Made by a program: the position numbers and the translations under genes. From assembly GCA_947258975.1 (NCBI GenBank), contig CAMYKK010000012.1:28040-92039 (forward strand): DNA of 64,000 nucleotides, written 5' to 3'. This stretch comes from an uncultured Gammaproteobacteria bacterium (lineage in GTDB: Bacteria; Pseudomonadota; Gammaproteobacteria; Arenicellales; JAANXG01). This document shows, one piece after another, positions 58,571 through 64,000 of this stretch. The notes beneath the pieces were generated by a model. The model ran no database searches. It saw only the letters and a program-made list of their open reading frames with translations, and was not told the DNA's origin. Positions within the stretch are counted from its first letter, which is position 1. Each line of letters begins with the position of its first letter.

Positions 58571-59179
58571 ATGGCAATGAAGCGAAAACATTGTTTGCGG
58601 ATATGGCGTAGCGCCGTGTGGTGGGCCATGGTGTGCTTGACGGTGCCGTTGCTGAGCCATGCCGGTAAGTTGTACAAGTGGGAGGACCCGGACGGAAACG
58701 TCACCTATCAGGATCAACCTCCGCCTGGGGAAGCGACCGTGATTCAGGACGATACGCTAGACGCAACGTCGCCCGCTTCGGGTGCGGCCGCCAACTCTGC
58801 GCAGCAGTCCGCAGCGGAGGCCAACCCGGTGACATTGTACAGTGTGCCGATTTGCAACACCTGCGATCTGGTCCGCATGGTGCTCGAGCTGAACAAAGTG
58901 CCGTTCCAGGAGAAGAATGCAGATCGCAGCCAGGAAGTACAACAAGAGCTGGAAGCCAAGGCCGGTCAACTGACTGTACCGATCCTGGTCATCGGTGAAA
59001 AAGTGCTCACTGGATTCAATCGTCCGGAGATCATGCAAGAGCTGCAGATCGCCGGTTACACGTTGGCGCAACCGCGAGGCGTGCAGCCAACCCCGGGCAC
59101 GGACGAGGAGCAAGCGGATGCGGGAGAGCCTGAACCCGAGTCAGGGGACATTCAGGAAGGCACCCAAGCCACCTACTAA
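58571..59179 (+). CDS. DUF4124 and glutaredoxin domain protein, exported
   Basis: About 202 residues from the ATG at 58571 or 58577; a start at 58520 would place 17 polar residues before the signal. The signal peptide ends around LLSHAGKLYKWED. The DUF4124 region (KLYKWEDPDGNVTYQDQPPP) is followed by a glutaredoxin-like domain (VTLYSVPICNTCDLVRMVLELNKVPFQEKNA; active-site CNTC) and an acidic C-terminal tail. The reduction partner in the periplasm is unknown. It is the last gene before the integrated element. Confidence 0.85.
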   Translation: MAMKRKHCLRIWRSAVWWAMVCLTVPLLSHAGKLYKWEDPDGNVTYQDQPPPGEATVIQDDTLDATSPASGAAANSAQQSAAEANPVTLYSVPICNTCDLVRMVLELNKVPFQEKNADRSQEVQQELEAKAGQLTVPILVIGEKVLTGFNRPEIMQELQIAGYTLAQPRGVQPTPGTDEEQADAGEPEPESGDIQEGTQATY

Positions 59180-59431
59180 TACCTGCTCCCCATTAACGTC
59201 GTTCCCGCACCAGATATTTATGCCGGAAATTGGCGTCGGCGCTCAGGCCAGTCCCCGTTTTTGTTCCGGATGATCCGGGATCTTTGTTGCAAATTGTGAA
59301 AATCGCTTCCTGGAATGTAAATATTAGTCCAGTAGGTTCCGACGCTTTCCTGCCACACCCATATAACTGCATAAATACAATAAGATAAGATCTAAACAAG
59401 TCCGGCTTTGTCCGAGGACATCTCACCTGTC
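59180..59431. other. Intergenic region at left edge of the element
   Basis: About 250 bases that become AT-rich toward the integrase. No tRNA, tmRNA end or other recognisable integration target was found, so the left attachment site is not located. Confidence 0.5.
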
Positions 59432-59469
59432 TGGGGGTATCATTGGGGGTATCTTGCATGAGATACCCC
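59432..59469 (+). repeat. Direct repeats and hairpin overlapping the integrase start
   Basis: The 10-mer TGGGGGTATC is repeated at 59432-59441 and 59444-59453, with a 12-base period. Its second copy pairs with AGATACCCC at 59461-59469: GGGGTATCT (59446-59454), loop TGCATG, AGATACCCC. The loop contains the likely integrase ATG at 59458. Probably integrase arm-binding or autoregulatory sites; this is inference. Confidence 0.75.
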
Positions 59470-60771
59470 AATATGAAACATCCTCTTTTAGTCCTCGCCA
59501 GTAAAGAACAGCTACACGACGACGCCCTACGTCGTGCACTCAATCCAGCGAAGGTGGCTGCTGCTACGGCCCCGAACAAACCCCGCAAGCTCTCGGACGG
59601 GGGTGGGCTATATTTGCTTGTGACGCCCAAGAGGAAGGACGGTAAGCCTGTAAAGCGATGGCGTTACAAGTACCGTATCAACGGACGAGAGGGACTTTAT
59701 ACCCTTGGTGTTATGCCCGAGATTGGGTTAGCAGATGCCCGGAGAATCCACCGAGCCGCTCGCTGGTTGGTAAAACGGGGCATTCATCCGACTCACTACG
59801 TCCGGGAAGAAATCGCCCGCCAAGAGGCCGAGAGGTCAAGACATAGTAAGAACGAGTTTTCGGTTGTTTGTGAGCGGTGGTTGGAACGCGACAGTGCAAA
59901 GCTGGCAGCGAGTTCCTTGTATCAGCGTCAACGGGAGCTAAGAAACGATGTCCTGCCCACGTTGTCCGCAAGACCCATTACGTCCATACGCAAAGACGAG
60001 TTAACGTGGTTGTTGCGAAAAATACAGAGCCGCGCCCCAGAAGTCGCTCGCAATGTGCGGCAATACCTTGTGGGGATTTTCGATTACGCCCAAGATGCGG
60101 GTTCGGTATCCGGTTCTCCCGTTCCTGGTCCCAAGATACTTAAACCTCGTAATCAAAAACCCCACGCTGCGTTGCAGCTGGAACGAGTCGGGGAGTTTCT
60201 TTGTGCTGTCAACGCGGCCGGGTGTAACCCTCAGACGCGCATAGCGATTCATCTTCTCCTACTGACAGCGGTACGCAAACAGGAATTGATTGCGGCCAAG
60301 TGGGACGAGTTCGACATGGACAAGGCGGAGTGGATTATTCCGGAAACCCGCATGAAGATGCGCGAACCGCATTGGGTCCCGCTGTCGACACAAGCAATAA
60401 AGCTATTACAGGAACTGAGCCAGTATTCAATGGGTGTTCTACTTTTCCCAAACGTCCGCAACCCACTCAAGCCGATGGCGGGTAGGTCCCTCAATGCGTT
60501 TCTAGGTCGGTTGGGTTATCTCGAACAAGTGAAGCCTCATGGGTTCCGAGCGATGTTCTCCACCTACTTCAATGGCGTCGGTTGGAATCCTGACGTTATT
60601 GAGAAATGCCTGGCGCATCGTTCGAAGGACACAATTCGGCGCGTGTACAACCGAGCCGAGTACGCACAGCAAAGGCGAGAGATGCTGCAGTGGTGGGCAG
60701 ATTTTGTGGATGCTCAAATTAAGGACAGGGAGACAGTGATAATCGGAATGGTTGGCAAAGAATACAAATAA
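59458..60771 (+). CDS. P4-type tyrosine recombinase (integrase)
   Basis: About 437 residues from the ATG at 59458 (or 59473). The N-terminal DUF4102 arm-binding domain reads LSDGGGLYLLVTPK and WRYKYRINGREGLYTLGVMPEIGLADAR. The core-binding domain follows (residues 125-225). The catalytic residues are Arg in LTAVRKQELIAAKW, HxxR in HGFRAMFSTYF, His in LAHRSK and the nucleophile Tyr in VYNRAEYAQQRREML. It is complete and probably active. The next ORF starts at the base after its stop. Confidence 0.93.
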   Translation: MRYPNMKHPLLVLASKEQLHDDALRRALNPAKVAAATAPNKPRKLSDGGGLYLLVTPKRKDGKPVKRWRYKYRINGREGLYTLGVMPEIGLADARRIHRAARWLVKRGIHPTHYVREEIARQEAERSRHSKNEFSVVCERWLERDSAKLAASSLYQRQRELRNDVLPTLSARPITSIRKDELTWLLRKIQSRAPEVARNVRQYLVGIFDYAQDAGSVSGSPVPGPKILKPRNQKPHAALQLERVGEFLCAVNAAGCNPQTRIAIHLLLLTAVRKQELIAAKWDEFDMDKAEWIIPETRMKMREPHWVPLSTQAIKLLQELSQYSMGVLLFPNVRNPLKPMAGRSLNAFLGRLGYLEQVKPHGFRAMFSTYFNGVGWNPDVIEKCLAHRSKDTIRRVYNRAEYAQQRREMLQWWADFVDAQIKDRETVIIGMVGKEYK

Positions 60772-61311
60772 GTGGCTAAGAAGCCAGTGGAATATGGGTT
60801 TAAGGGAGAGAGGCTATCGCTAAGAAAGGCGATAGAGTTTATTGCGTCAGTAGTGTACCCGAATGACGACAAGACAGATGCCCGTAAGCGGGTTAGAGAA
60901 CGGATTCGCTATTGGGAAAACAAAAGACAAGTCGTTTCGGGTCGTAATGTAAAGGCCGACGATTTTTTCCGTTGGGCTGCCGATCAATGGCCCGAGCTTT
61001 TGGAAGTAAATGGCCTCCCCAGGTCTGCAAAGACTGAATGGGTTGTTGGCAGCGTCGATGCTGTGATGTCCATTGAGTCAGTCGTCATACCGGTATCGGT
61101 CCCTGGTAGTAGGAAAGATTTAGTAGACGCCTATGTGGCTTCCGAAACAGAGCGACAACTTTTAGACAGCGAAGTAAAAAAGCTAAAAGCCAAGCTAGAG
61201 AAATGCGAGAAAAAGTTACGAGAATTGATTCAGCGCAACGAAGAAATTCGGTTAAAGAAAAGCGAAGCGGGGAAAAAGGGCAAGGGAATCAAACGACTAT
61301 CGTCCAACTGA
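60772..61311 (+). CDS. Unknown protein coupled to the integrase, C-terminal coiled coil
   Basis: A 179-residue basic protein starting at the GTG right after the integrase stop (TAAGTG). The N-terminal half (LSLRKAIEFIASVVYPNDDKTDARKRVRERIRYWENKRQV, then DDFFRWAADQWPELLEV) looks like a small DNA-binding or adaptor domain. The C-terminal half is a long Lys/Glu coiled coil (residues about 120-175) ending in a Lys/Gly-rich tail. I do not recognise the family. The direct coupling suggests a recombination accessory factor, but this is inference. Confidence 0.7.
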   Translation: MAKKPVEYGFKGERLSLRKAIEFIASVVYPNDDKTDARKRVRERIRYWENKRQVVSGRNVKADDFFRWAADQWPELLEVNGLPRSAKTEWVVGSVDAVMSIESVVIPVSVPGSRKDLVDAYVASETERQLLDSEVKKLKAKLEKCEKKLRELIQRNEEIRLKKSEAGKKGKGIKRLSSN

Positions 61312-61393
61312 CAGAAACCTGAAAAGCATTCCTTAAACCGTTTCTGTCCCCAATAGTACAACCATATTCGATAACGCCTAAAGAGGTGCGATT

Positions 61394-61654
61394 ATGGTTG
61401 ATACAATCCTTCGACTTCCCGCTGTCAAAGCGCGGACCGGGCTTGCTCGGAGTACGATTTACTTGCGCGTTAAGCAAGGCACTTTCCCGAAACCAATCTC
61501 CCTCGGAGCACGCGCTGTTGGGTGGATAGAAAGAGAACTCGACCAATGGCTCGCTCAACAAATCAAGCAAAGCCGTGGCGGACAGCTGGATACGCAACAT
61601 GAACTAAGCGATCAGCTGCAATCAGACTGGGGGGGCAGTAACGCGGATGAATGA
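61394..61654 (+). CDS. alpA: AlpA-family transcriptional regulator
   Basis: An 86-residue MerR-like winged-helix protein. ILRLPAVKARTGLARSTIYLRVKQGTFPKPISLGARAVGWIERELDQWLAQQI is the AlpA signature. An AAAGAGG sequence lies just upstream. AlpA proteins activate excision of P4-like elements. The gene overlaps the following ORF by eight bases. Confidence 0.92.
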   Translation: MVDTILRLPAVKARTGLARSTIYLRVKQGTFPKPISLGARAVGWIERELDQWLAQQIKQSRGGQLDTQHELSDQLQSDWGGSNADE

Positions 61655-61940
61655 CTGCCCAAAATTCTCGCATTGCTCCGCGCCAATATGTCCCCTCGAT
61701 CCCGATTCGCAAAAACGGGGTCAATTGGACGGTGAGCGCGTCTGTTTTTACCTTACCGAGTACGCTAAACACGCCGCCAGAGCCAATCTGAGGGCGGTAT
61801 TACCCCGAGAACTGTTCGATGCCGTTGCAGAGTCTTACCCACGCATCATTGACCAGTTTGGACCGATACGTAGACGACTCAAAAGGGCGGCTCAGACGGG
61901 CTCTCGGTTTGGGAAAAGACCAGGGAGGACGGCGGCATGA
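61647..61940 (+). CDS. Cys-rich small protein of genomic islands
   Basis: A 97-residue protein with an N-terminal Cys/His cluster (CPKFSHCSAPICPLD, a further Cys at about residue 33 in ERVCFYL) that could bind metal. I recognise similar small proteins next to AlpA in proteobacterial islands, but their function is unknown. The start lies inside the end of alpA. The stop overlaps the next short ORF in ATGA. Confidence 0.75.
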   Translation: MNDCPKFSHCSAPICPLDPDSQKRGQLDGERVCFYLTEYAKHAARANLRAVLPRELFDAVAESYPRIIDQFGPIRRRLKRAAQTGSRFGKRPGRTAA

Positions 61941-62086
61941 AAAAAACAAAAAGCCCCGCTCTGGCGGCAACCAGAAATCGGGGCCGGAAACATACACAAC
62001 GAAGCACCAATAATAACATACCCAAAGCTCCATCTTCTTATGCATCCCCGATCAATGGAGTGGGTGCTCTATGCGTTGCTATGTAG
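61937..62086 (+). CDS. 49-residue ORF coupled to the Cys-rich gene
   Basis: ATG 61937 lies in ATGA with the previous stop and the frame runs to TAG 62084-62086. The peptide starts MKKTKSPALAATRNRGRKH and is basic, with no recognised domain. The first 15 codons span the hairpin listed below at 61940-61984, so the sequence may be constrained by that structure rather than by the peptide. Its last 16 bases overlap the next ORF. Confidence 0.35.
   Translation: MKKTKSPALAATRNRGRKHTQRSTNNNIPKAPSSYASPINGVGALCVAM
61940..61984 (-). terminator. Intrinsic terminator on the minus strand inside the element
   Basis: Minus-strand reading: GCCCCG, an inner CTGG...CCAG hairpin, CGGGGC, then T5GT7. Outer stem 61953-61958 with 61979-61984; inner stem 61961-61964 with 61971-61974. 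No minus-strand gene is recognised to the right, so the transcript it would end is unknown. Confidence 0.7.
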
Positions 62087-62316
62087 CGGTAAGTGGTGGA
62101 TGCCCTTCAACCGGCGGATGGTCACAGTGTCTGCACTGGGCCACACAACAAATCAAGGAAAACGATTCCGCAGCTGTCAAAATACATATCGCCAGAGGTG
62201 GTGAGAAACATGCGCGGGTTGTCGCTGAAATTACCAAGGACGGATTTAAATCAATCAAAAGTGGTCGTTCTGTGGCTATCAAGAAGTTGATGGATACGCC
62301 GCATGGTAAAGAATAA
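62071..62316 (+). CDS. Small unknown protein of the element
   Basis: An 81-residue ORF (start MRCYVAVSGGCPSTGGWSQ, then a Lys/Ser-rich C-terminal half). No domain recognised. It overlaps the previous short ORF by 16 bases and the next gene by 14 bases, a compact arrangement typical of small elements. Coding is plausible but not certain. Confidence 0.45.
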   Translation: MRCYVAVSGGCPSTGGWSQCLHWATQQIKENDSAAVKIHIARGGEKHARVVAEITKDGFKSIKSGRSVAIKKLMDTPHGKE

Positions 62317-62728
62317 CAACTACACTCGTCGTGGCGGTTACATCCGACGATTTGAATATATGTTAGCGTCTCCTGCATACAGAAGTTTATCGACCAACGC
62401 TCGATGCCTTTTAGAAGAATTTCAACGCATTTACCGACCAGACAGAAACGGACATTTGAGCATTAGCACCAAGAACGCGGCGAAGTTATTGAATATCAGT
62501 GAACCATCGGCGTCGAATGCATTTTACGAGTTGGCCGCGTGTGGATTTATAAAACTTAAAAATTATGCCCTTTGGCAAGAACGGAAAGCCCGTGAATTTT
62601 CACTGACGTTTGAGCCTATGAATAACCGTGAACCTACCGATGAGTGGAAAGAATTTACCCCTGGCAAACCTTACCCAGTACCAGGACGAAAAAAATCCCG
62701 ACCAAAAAAACAGGGGCAGAACTGCTAA
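62303..62728 (+). CDS. Helix-turn-helix, replication-initiator-like protein; possible -1 frameshift at the end
   Basis: A 141-residue basic protein. The region YMLASPAYRSLSTNARCLLEEFQRIYRPDRNGHLSISTKNAAKLLNISEPSASNAFYELAACGFI reads as a winged-helix DNA-binding domain, similar to HTH proteins of proteobacterial elements. The reading frame ends soon after a seven-A tract at 62704-62710. A -1 shift there would extend the protein through the following repeats to a TAA near 62780. A role in replication or regulation is inference. Confidence 0.6.
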   Translation: MVKNNNYTRRGGYIRRFEYMLASPAYRSLSTNARCLLEEFQRIYRPDRNGHLSISTKNAAKLLNISEPSASNAFYELAACGFIKLKNYALWQERKAREFSLTFEPMNNREPTDEWKEFTPGKPYPVPGRKKSRPKKQGQNC

Positions 62729-62764
62729 AGAAACAGGGGCAGACTGCTAAAGAGACAGGGGCAG
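62710..62764 (+). repeat. Three copies of ACAGGGGCAG in 22-23 bp units
   Basis: ACAGGGGCAG at 62710-62719, 62733-62742 and 62755-62764, with ACTGCTAAAG between them at 62721-62730 and 62743-62752. They span the end of the HTH gene and are in frame with a -1 extension. They could be replication-initiator binding repeats (iteron-like) or repeated codons. Confidence 0.8.
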
Positions 62765-62923
62765 CGATTGTTTTATTGACGTAACATCAAAATCTGCCTC
62801 TATAGAAATCAGCAGGTTACAACCTTAAATAAAACGTGTCCTGCTTAAAAAACATGGGTACATATAATTTACCAGGGGGTAGTGAATAGCGATGGCGAAG
62901 ATGAGGTAGTTTAGACGTTATTG

Positions 62924-62943
62924 GGGAGATTGTGGGAGATTGT
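62924..62943. repeat. Tandem 10-bp repeat
   Basis: GGGAGATTGT occurs twice without spacer (62924-62933 and 62934-62943) within the non-coding segment of the element. Confidence 0.75.
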
Positions 62944-63011
62944 GTTTCGTTGGTCGCTTCACGGAACAGCGCTAGCCTTCTAGTGAATCAGGCTCGCCCT
63001 TGAAGGAAGAA

Positions 63012-63067
63012 GCCAAGCCAACGGCGTCAAGGGAAACGCCGCTTTCGGGGATCAGCCTAGGCTTGGC
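63012..63067. other. Nested inverted repeats (possible structured RNA or origin hairpin)
   Basis: Outer arms GCCAAGCC (63012-63019) and GGCTTGGC (63060-63067) enclose an inner hairpin CGGCGT (63022-63027), loop CAAGGGAA, ACGCCG (63036-63041). An 18-base single-stranded region lies between inner stem and outer right arm. No T tract follows. This fits an RNA fold or a single-strand DNA structure such as a replication or transfer origin. Confidence 0.6.
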
Positions 63068-63126
63068 ACTGGTATGCTAGTTACATGCTGCATCACTGGC
63101 AACCTGATAGAGCAACAAATAGAGAG

Positions 63127-63210
63127 ATGAAAACAAAACGACGGTTTAGGAAACACAAACGCAAGCACGTTGGCCGTTTTTGCTTTTCTCGTTACTACCG
63201 GGAAGGCTAA
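63127..63210 (+). CDS. 27-residue strongly basic ORF
   Basis: ATG 63127 to TAA 63208-63210. The peptide begins MKTKRRFRKHKRKHVGRF, and more than a third of its residues are Lys, Arg or His. Only a weak AGAGAG stands near the start. It may be a small nucleic-acid-binding peptide or chance. Confidence 0.3.
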   Translation: MKTKRRFRKHKRKHVGRFCFSRYYREG

Positions 63211-63331
63211 GTGACTGCGGTTTCCTTTTCTGTTGGTTATGCGAAGTTTTACGTAATCGTGGAGACATGGGACAATCCAATGTGGCGATTAATTGCAAGC
63301 CAGAATTGTTGGTTTGAGGTGGGTGACGCAA

Positions 63332-63817
63332 GTGGTAGATAAGACTCGAAAAAAAGGCACAAAATGCGCCACCACAAATGCGTCCGTGATCCAAGCGAAC
63401 CGCGAGATCCGGCAAGAGACGTTGCGTGAGCAGTTGGCTGCAAGCAATCTTATCGACAGGATTAACCGGGAGGAGGAAAAGCTCGATATTCTCTTCAACA
63501 CAGTCAGCCGGTTGAAGGATGGAAACGGATATGCGCTTAGAAAAGTCCACGTGAAGCTAGTCGTGGTTAGTAAGAAAATGGATAGTTTGTACCGCAAGCT
63601 CAACAAAGTCCTACCAGATTTGAAAAGCATGGGAGTCGAGGCGCGGCTGCAAATGGAGCAGATCACGCCGCAGGACCGGATAGACGCCGTGGCCTATGGA
63701 TTGGGAGTGCAGGAATTTGTGGAACGCCGGGCCGAAGGCACATTGCCACCGAAGCGGGACTTAAGCCGATTCGGAAACGTGTATCAAATAGAAAGACAAG
63801 ATGAGGACAAAGACTGA
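63332..63817 (+). CDS. Unknown protein of the element
   Basis: About 161 residues from the GTG at 63332, preceded by GAGGTGGG at 63317-63324; the frame is open from 63293. The sequence is polar and helical, with heptad-like regions (ASVIQANREIRQETLREQLAASNLIDRINREEEKLDILFNTV; KKMDSLYRKLNKVLPDLKSM). No catalytic motif or signal peptide. I do not recognise it. Confidence 0.6.
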   Translation: MVDKTRKKGTKCATTNASVIQANREIRQETLREQLAASNLIDRINREEEKLDILFNTVSRLKDGNGYALRKVHVKLVVVSKKMDSLYRKLNKVLPDLKSMGVEARLQMEQITPQDRIDAVAYGLGVQEFVERRAEGTLPPKRDLSRFGNVYQIERQDEDKD

Positions 63818-64000
63818 TGTGTTTTAGTCCTGGAGTGATTCGACGGACTTTGTCAAATTCGGTCTAGTTTCGTCTATTTCTCAACGGCGGCTAAGTGCCC
63901 GTTGCTGCCATTGACGATAGTCTGCTGAACTGGTGCTTCGCGGCCAGGACCGGACCTTCGCGCCAAACCCTCAAAAACACCCCTTGGCATCCGAAGCGGT
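63818..64000. other. Right edge, no gene seen
   Basis: The last 183 bases contain no recognised ORF, tRNA or attachment repeat. No copy of the integrase-side repeat TGGGGGTATC is present here. Confidence 0.5.

Larger units (their letters stand above)
62729..63126. other. Non-coding segment of the element with repeats and hairpin
   Basis: About 400 bases after the HTH gene, with no ORF of recognised type. It contains the end of the 22-bp repeats, a tandem 10-mer GGGAGATTGT at 62924-62933 and 62934-62943, and the nested hairpin listed separately. The combination resembles a replication or transfer origin; not proven. Confidence 0.5.
59432..64000 (+). mobile_element. Integrated genetic element (left part, continues beyond window)
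   Basis: A tyrosine integrase, an AlpA-type regulator, a Cys-rich small protein and short overlapping ORFs, followed by a replication-like HTH protein, form a block unlike the biosynthetic genes to the left. Direct repeats at the integrase start mark its left part. No matching right-hand repeat is visible in the last 4.5 kb, and the right boundary is assumed to lie outside. Confidence 0.65.

Noticed and set aside
59180..59457. tRNA or tmRNA gene end as integration target
   Set aside because: No T-loop consensus, acceptor stem or CCA end could be seen; the target remains unknown.
63146..63550. Minus-strand frame of 134 codons in the element
   Set aside because: Overlaps the better supported plus-strand gene at 63332 and has no domain or ribosome site.

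Overview
The window is a chromosomal segment of a gammaproteobacterium. Gene content and order match non-enteric lineages (Chromatiales, Acidiferrobacterales or relatives). The clues are the blocks dprA-LysM-def-fmt-rsmB-DUF4390-ntrYX-trkAH, ftsYEX-rpoH and argH-algZ-algR-hemCDXY, and the presence of NtrYX together with class I biosynthetic genes. This placement is inferred from recognised protein families and synteny; no database search was run.

Layout. 1-5.3 kb: C-terminal end of a class A PBP (mrcA), an uncharacterised conserved gene, then topA, smg and dprA on the minus strand. 5.4-16.6 kb: a LysM protein facing away from a plus-strand run of def, fmt, rsmB, a DUF4390 gene, ntrY, ntrX, trkA and trkH, several of which overlap by 4 bp. 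16.8-21.5 kb: an MMPL/RND transporter, a class II aldolase-like gene, and a minus-strand trio of two rSAM/selenodomain-associated glycosyltransferase-like genes and a small membrane protein. 21.6-26.0 kb: arginine genes argG (minus) and argD-argF (plus), with an overlooked 31-residue membrane ORF and a PuuD-like membrane protein between them. 26.0-38.1 kb: an orphan ABC ATPase, a secreted TPR-like protein, a WYL-like protein, rpoH, ftsX, ftsE, ftsY, two M16 proteases, rsmD, coaD, a ferredoxin and ggt. 38.1-42.2 kb: a dynamin-like GTPase, mutM and a 2Fe-2S flavin reductase. 42.1-50.3 kb: hemY, hemX, hemD, hemC, a thioredoxin-like gene, an AlgR-type regulator and two tandem LytS/AlgZ-type kinases. 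50.9-59.2 kb: argH, lptM, lysA, aroE, gor, prlC and a DUF4124-glutaredoxin protein.

From about 59.4 kb to the right edge the content changes to an integrated element. It carries a P4-type tyrosine integrase, a coiled-coil protein starting directly at the integrase stop, an AlpA-type regulator, a Cys-rich small protein, several short overlapping ORFs, a replication/HTH-like protein with a slippery A7 tract and repeats at its end, and a 0.4-0.5 kb non-coding stretch with tandem repeats and a nested hairpin. The element probably continues beyond the window, and no right attachment site was found.

How the genes fit together. Arginine synthesis (argD, F, G, H) is spread over three sites. Translation initiation and ribosome maturation (def, fmt, rsmB, rsmD) and envelope, division and secretion genes (mrcA, LysM, ftsEXY, lptM) dominate the core. 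The least understood parts are the integrated element, the duplicated AlgZ-like kinases with an orphan leader terminator upstream, and the micro-ORF/PuuD-like pair. No tRNA, rRNA or CRISPR array was recognised.
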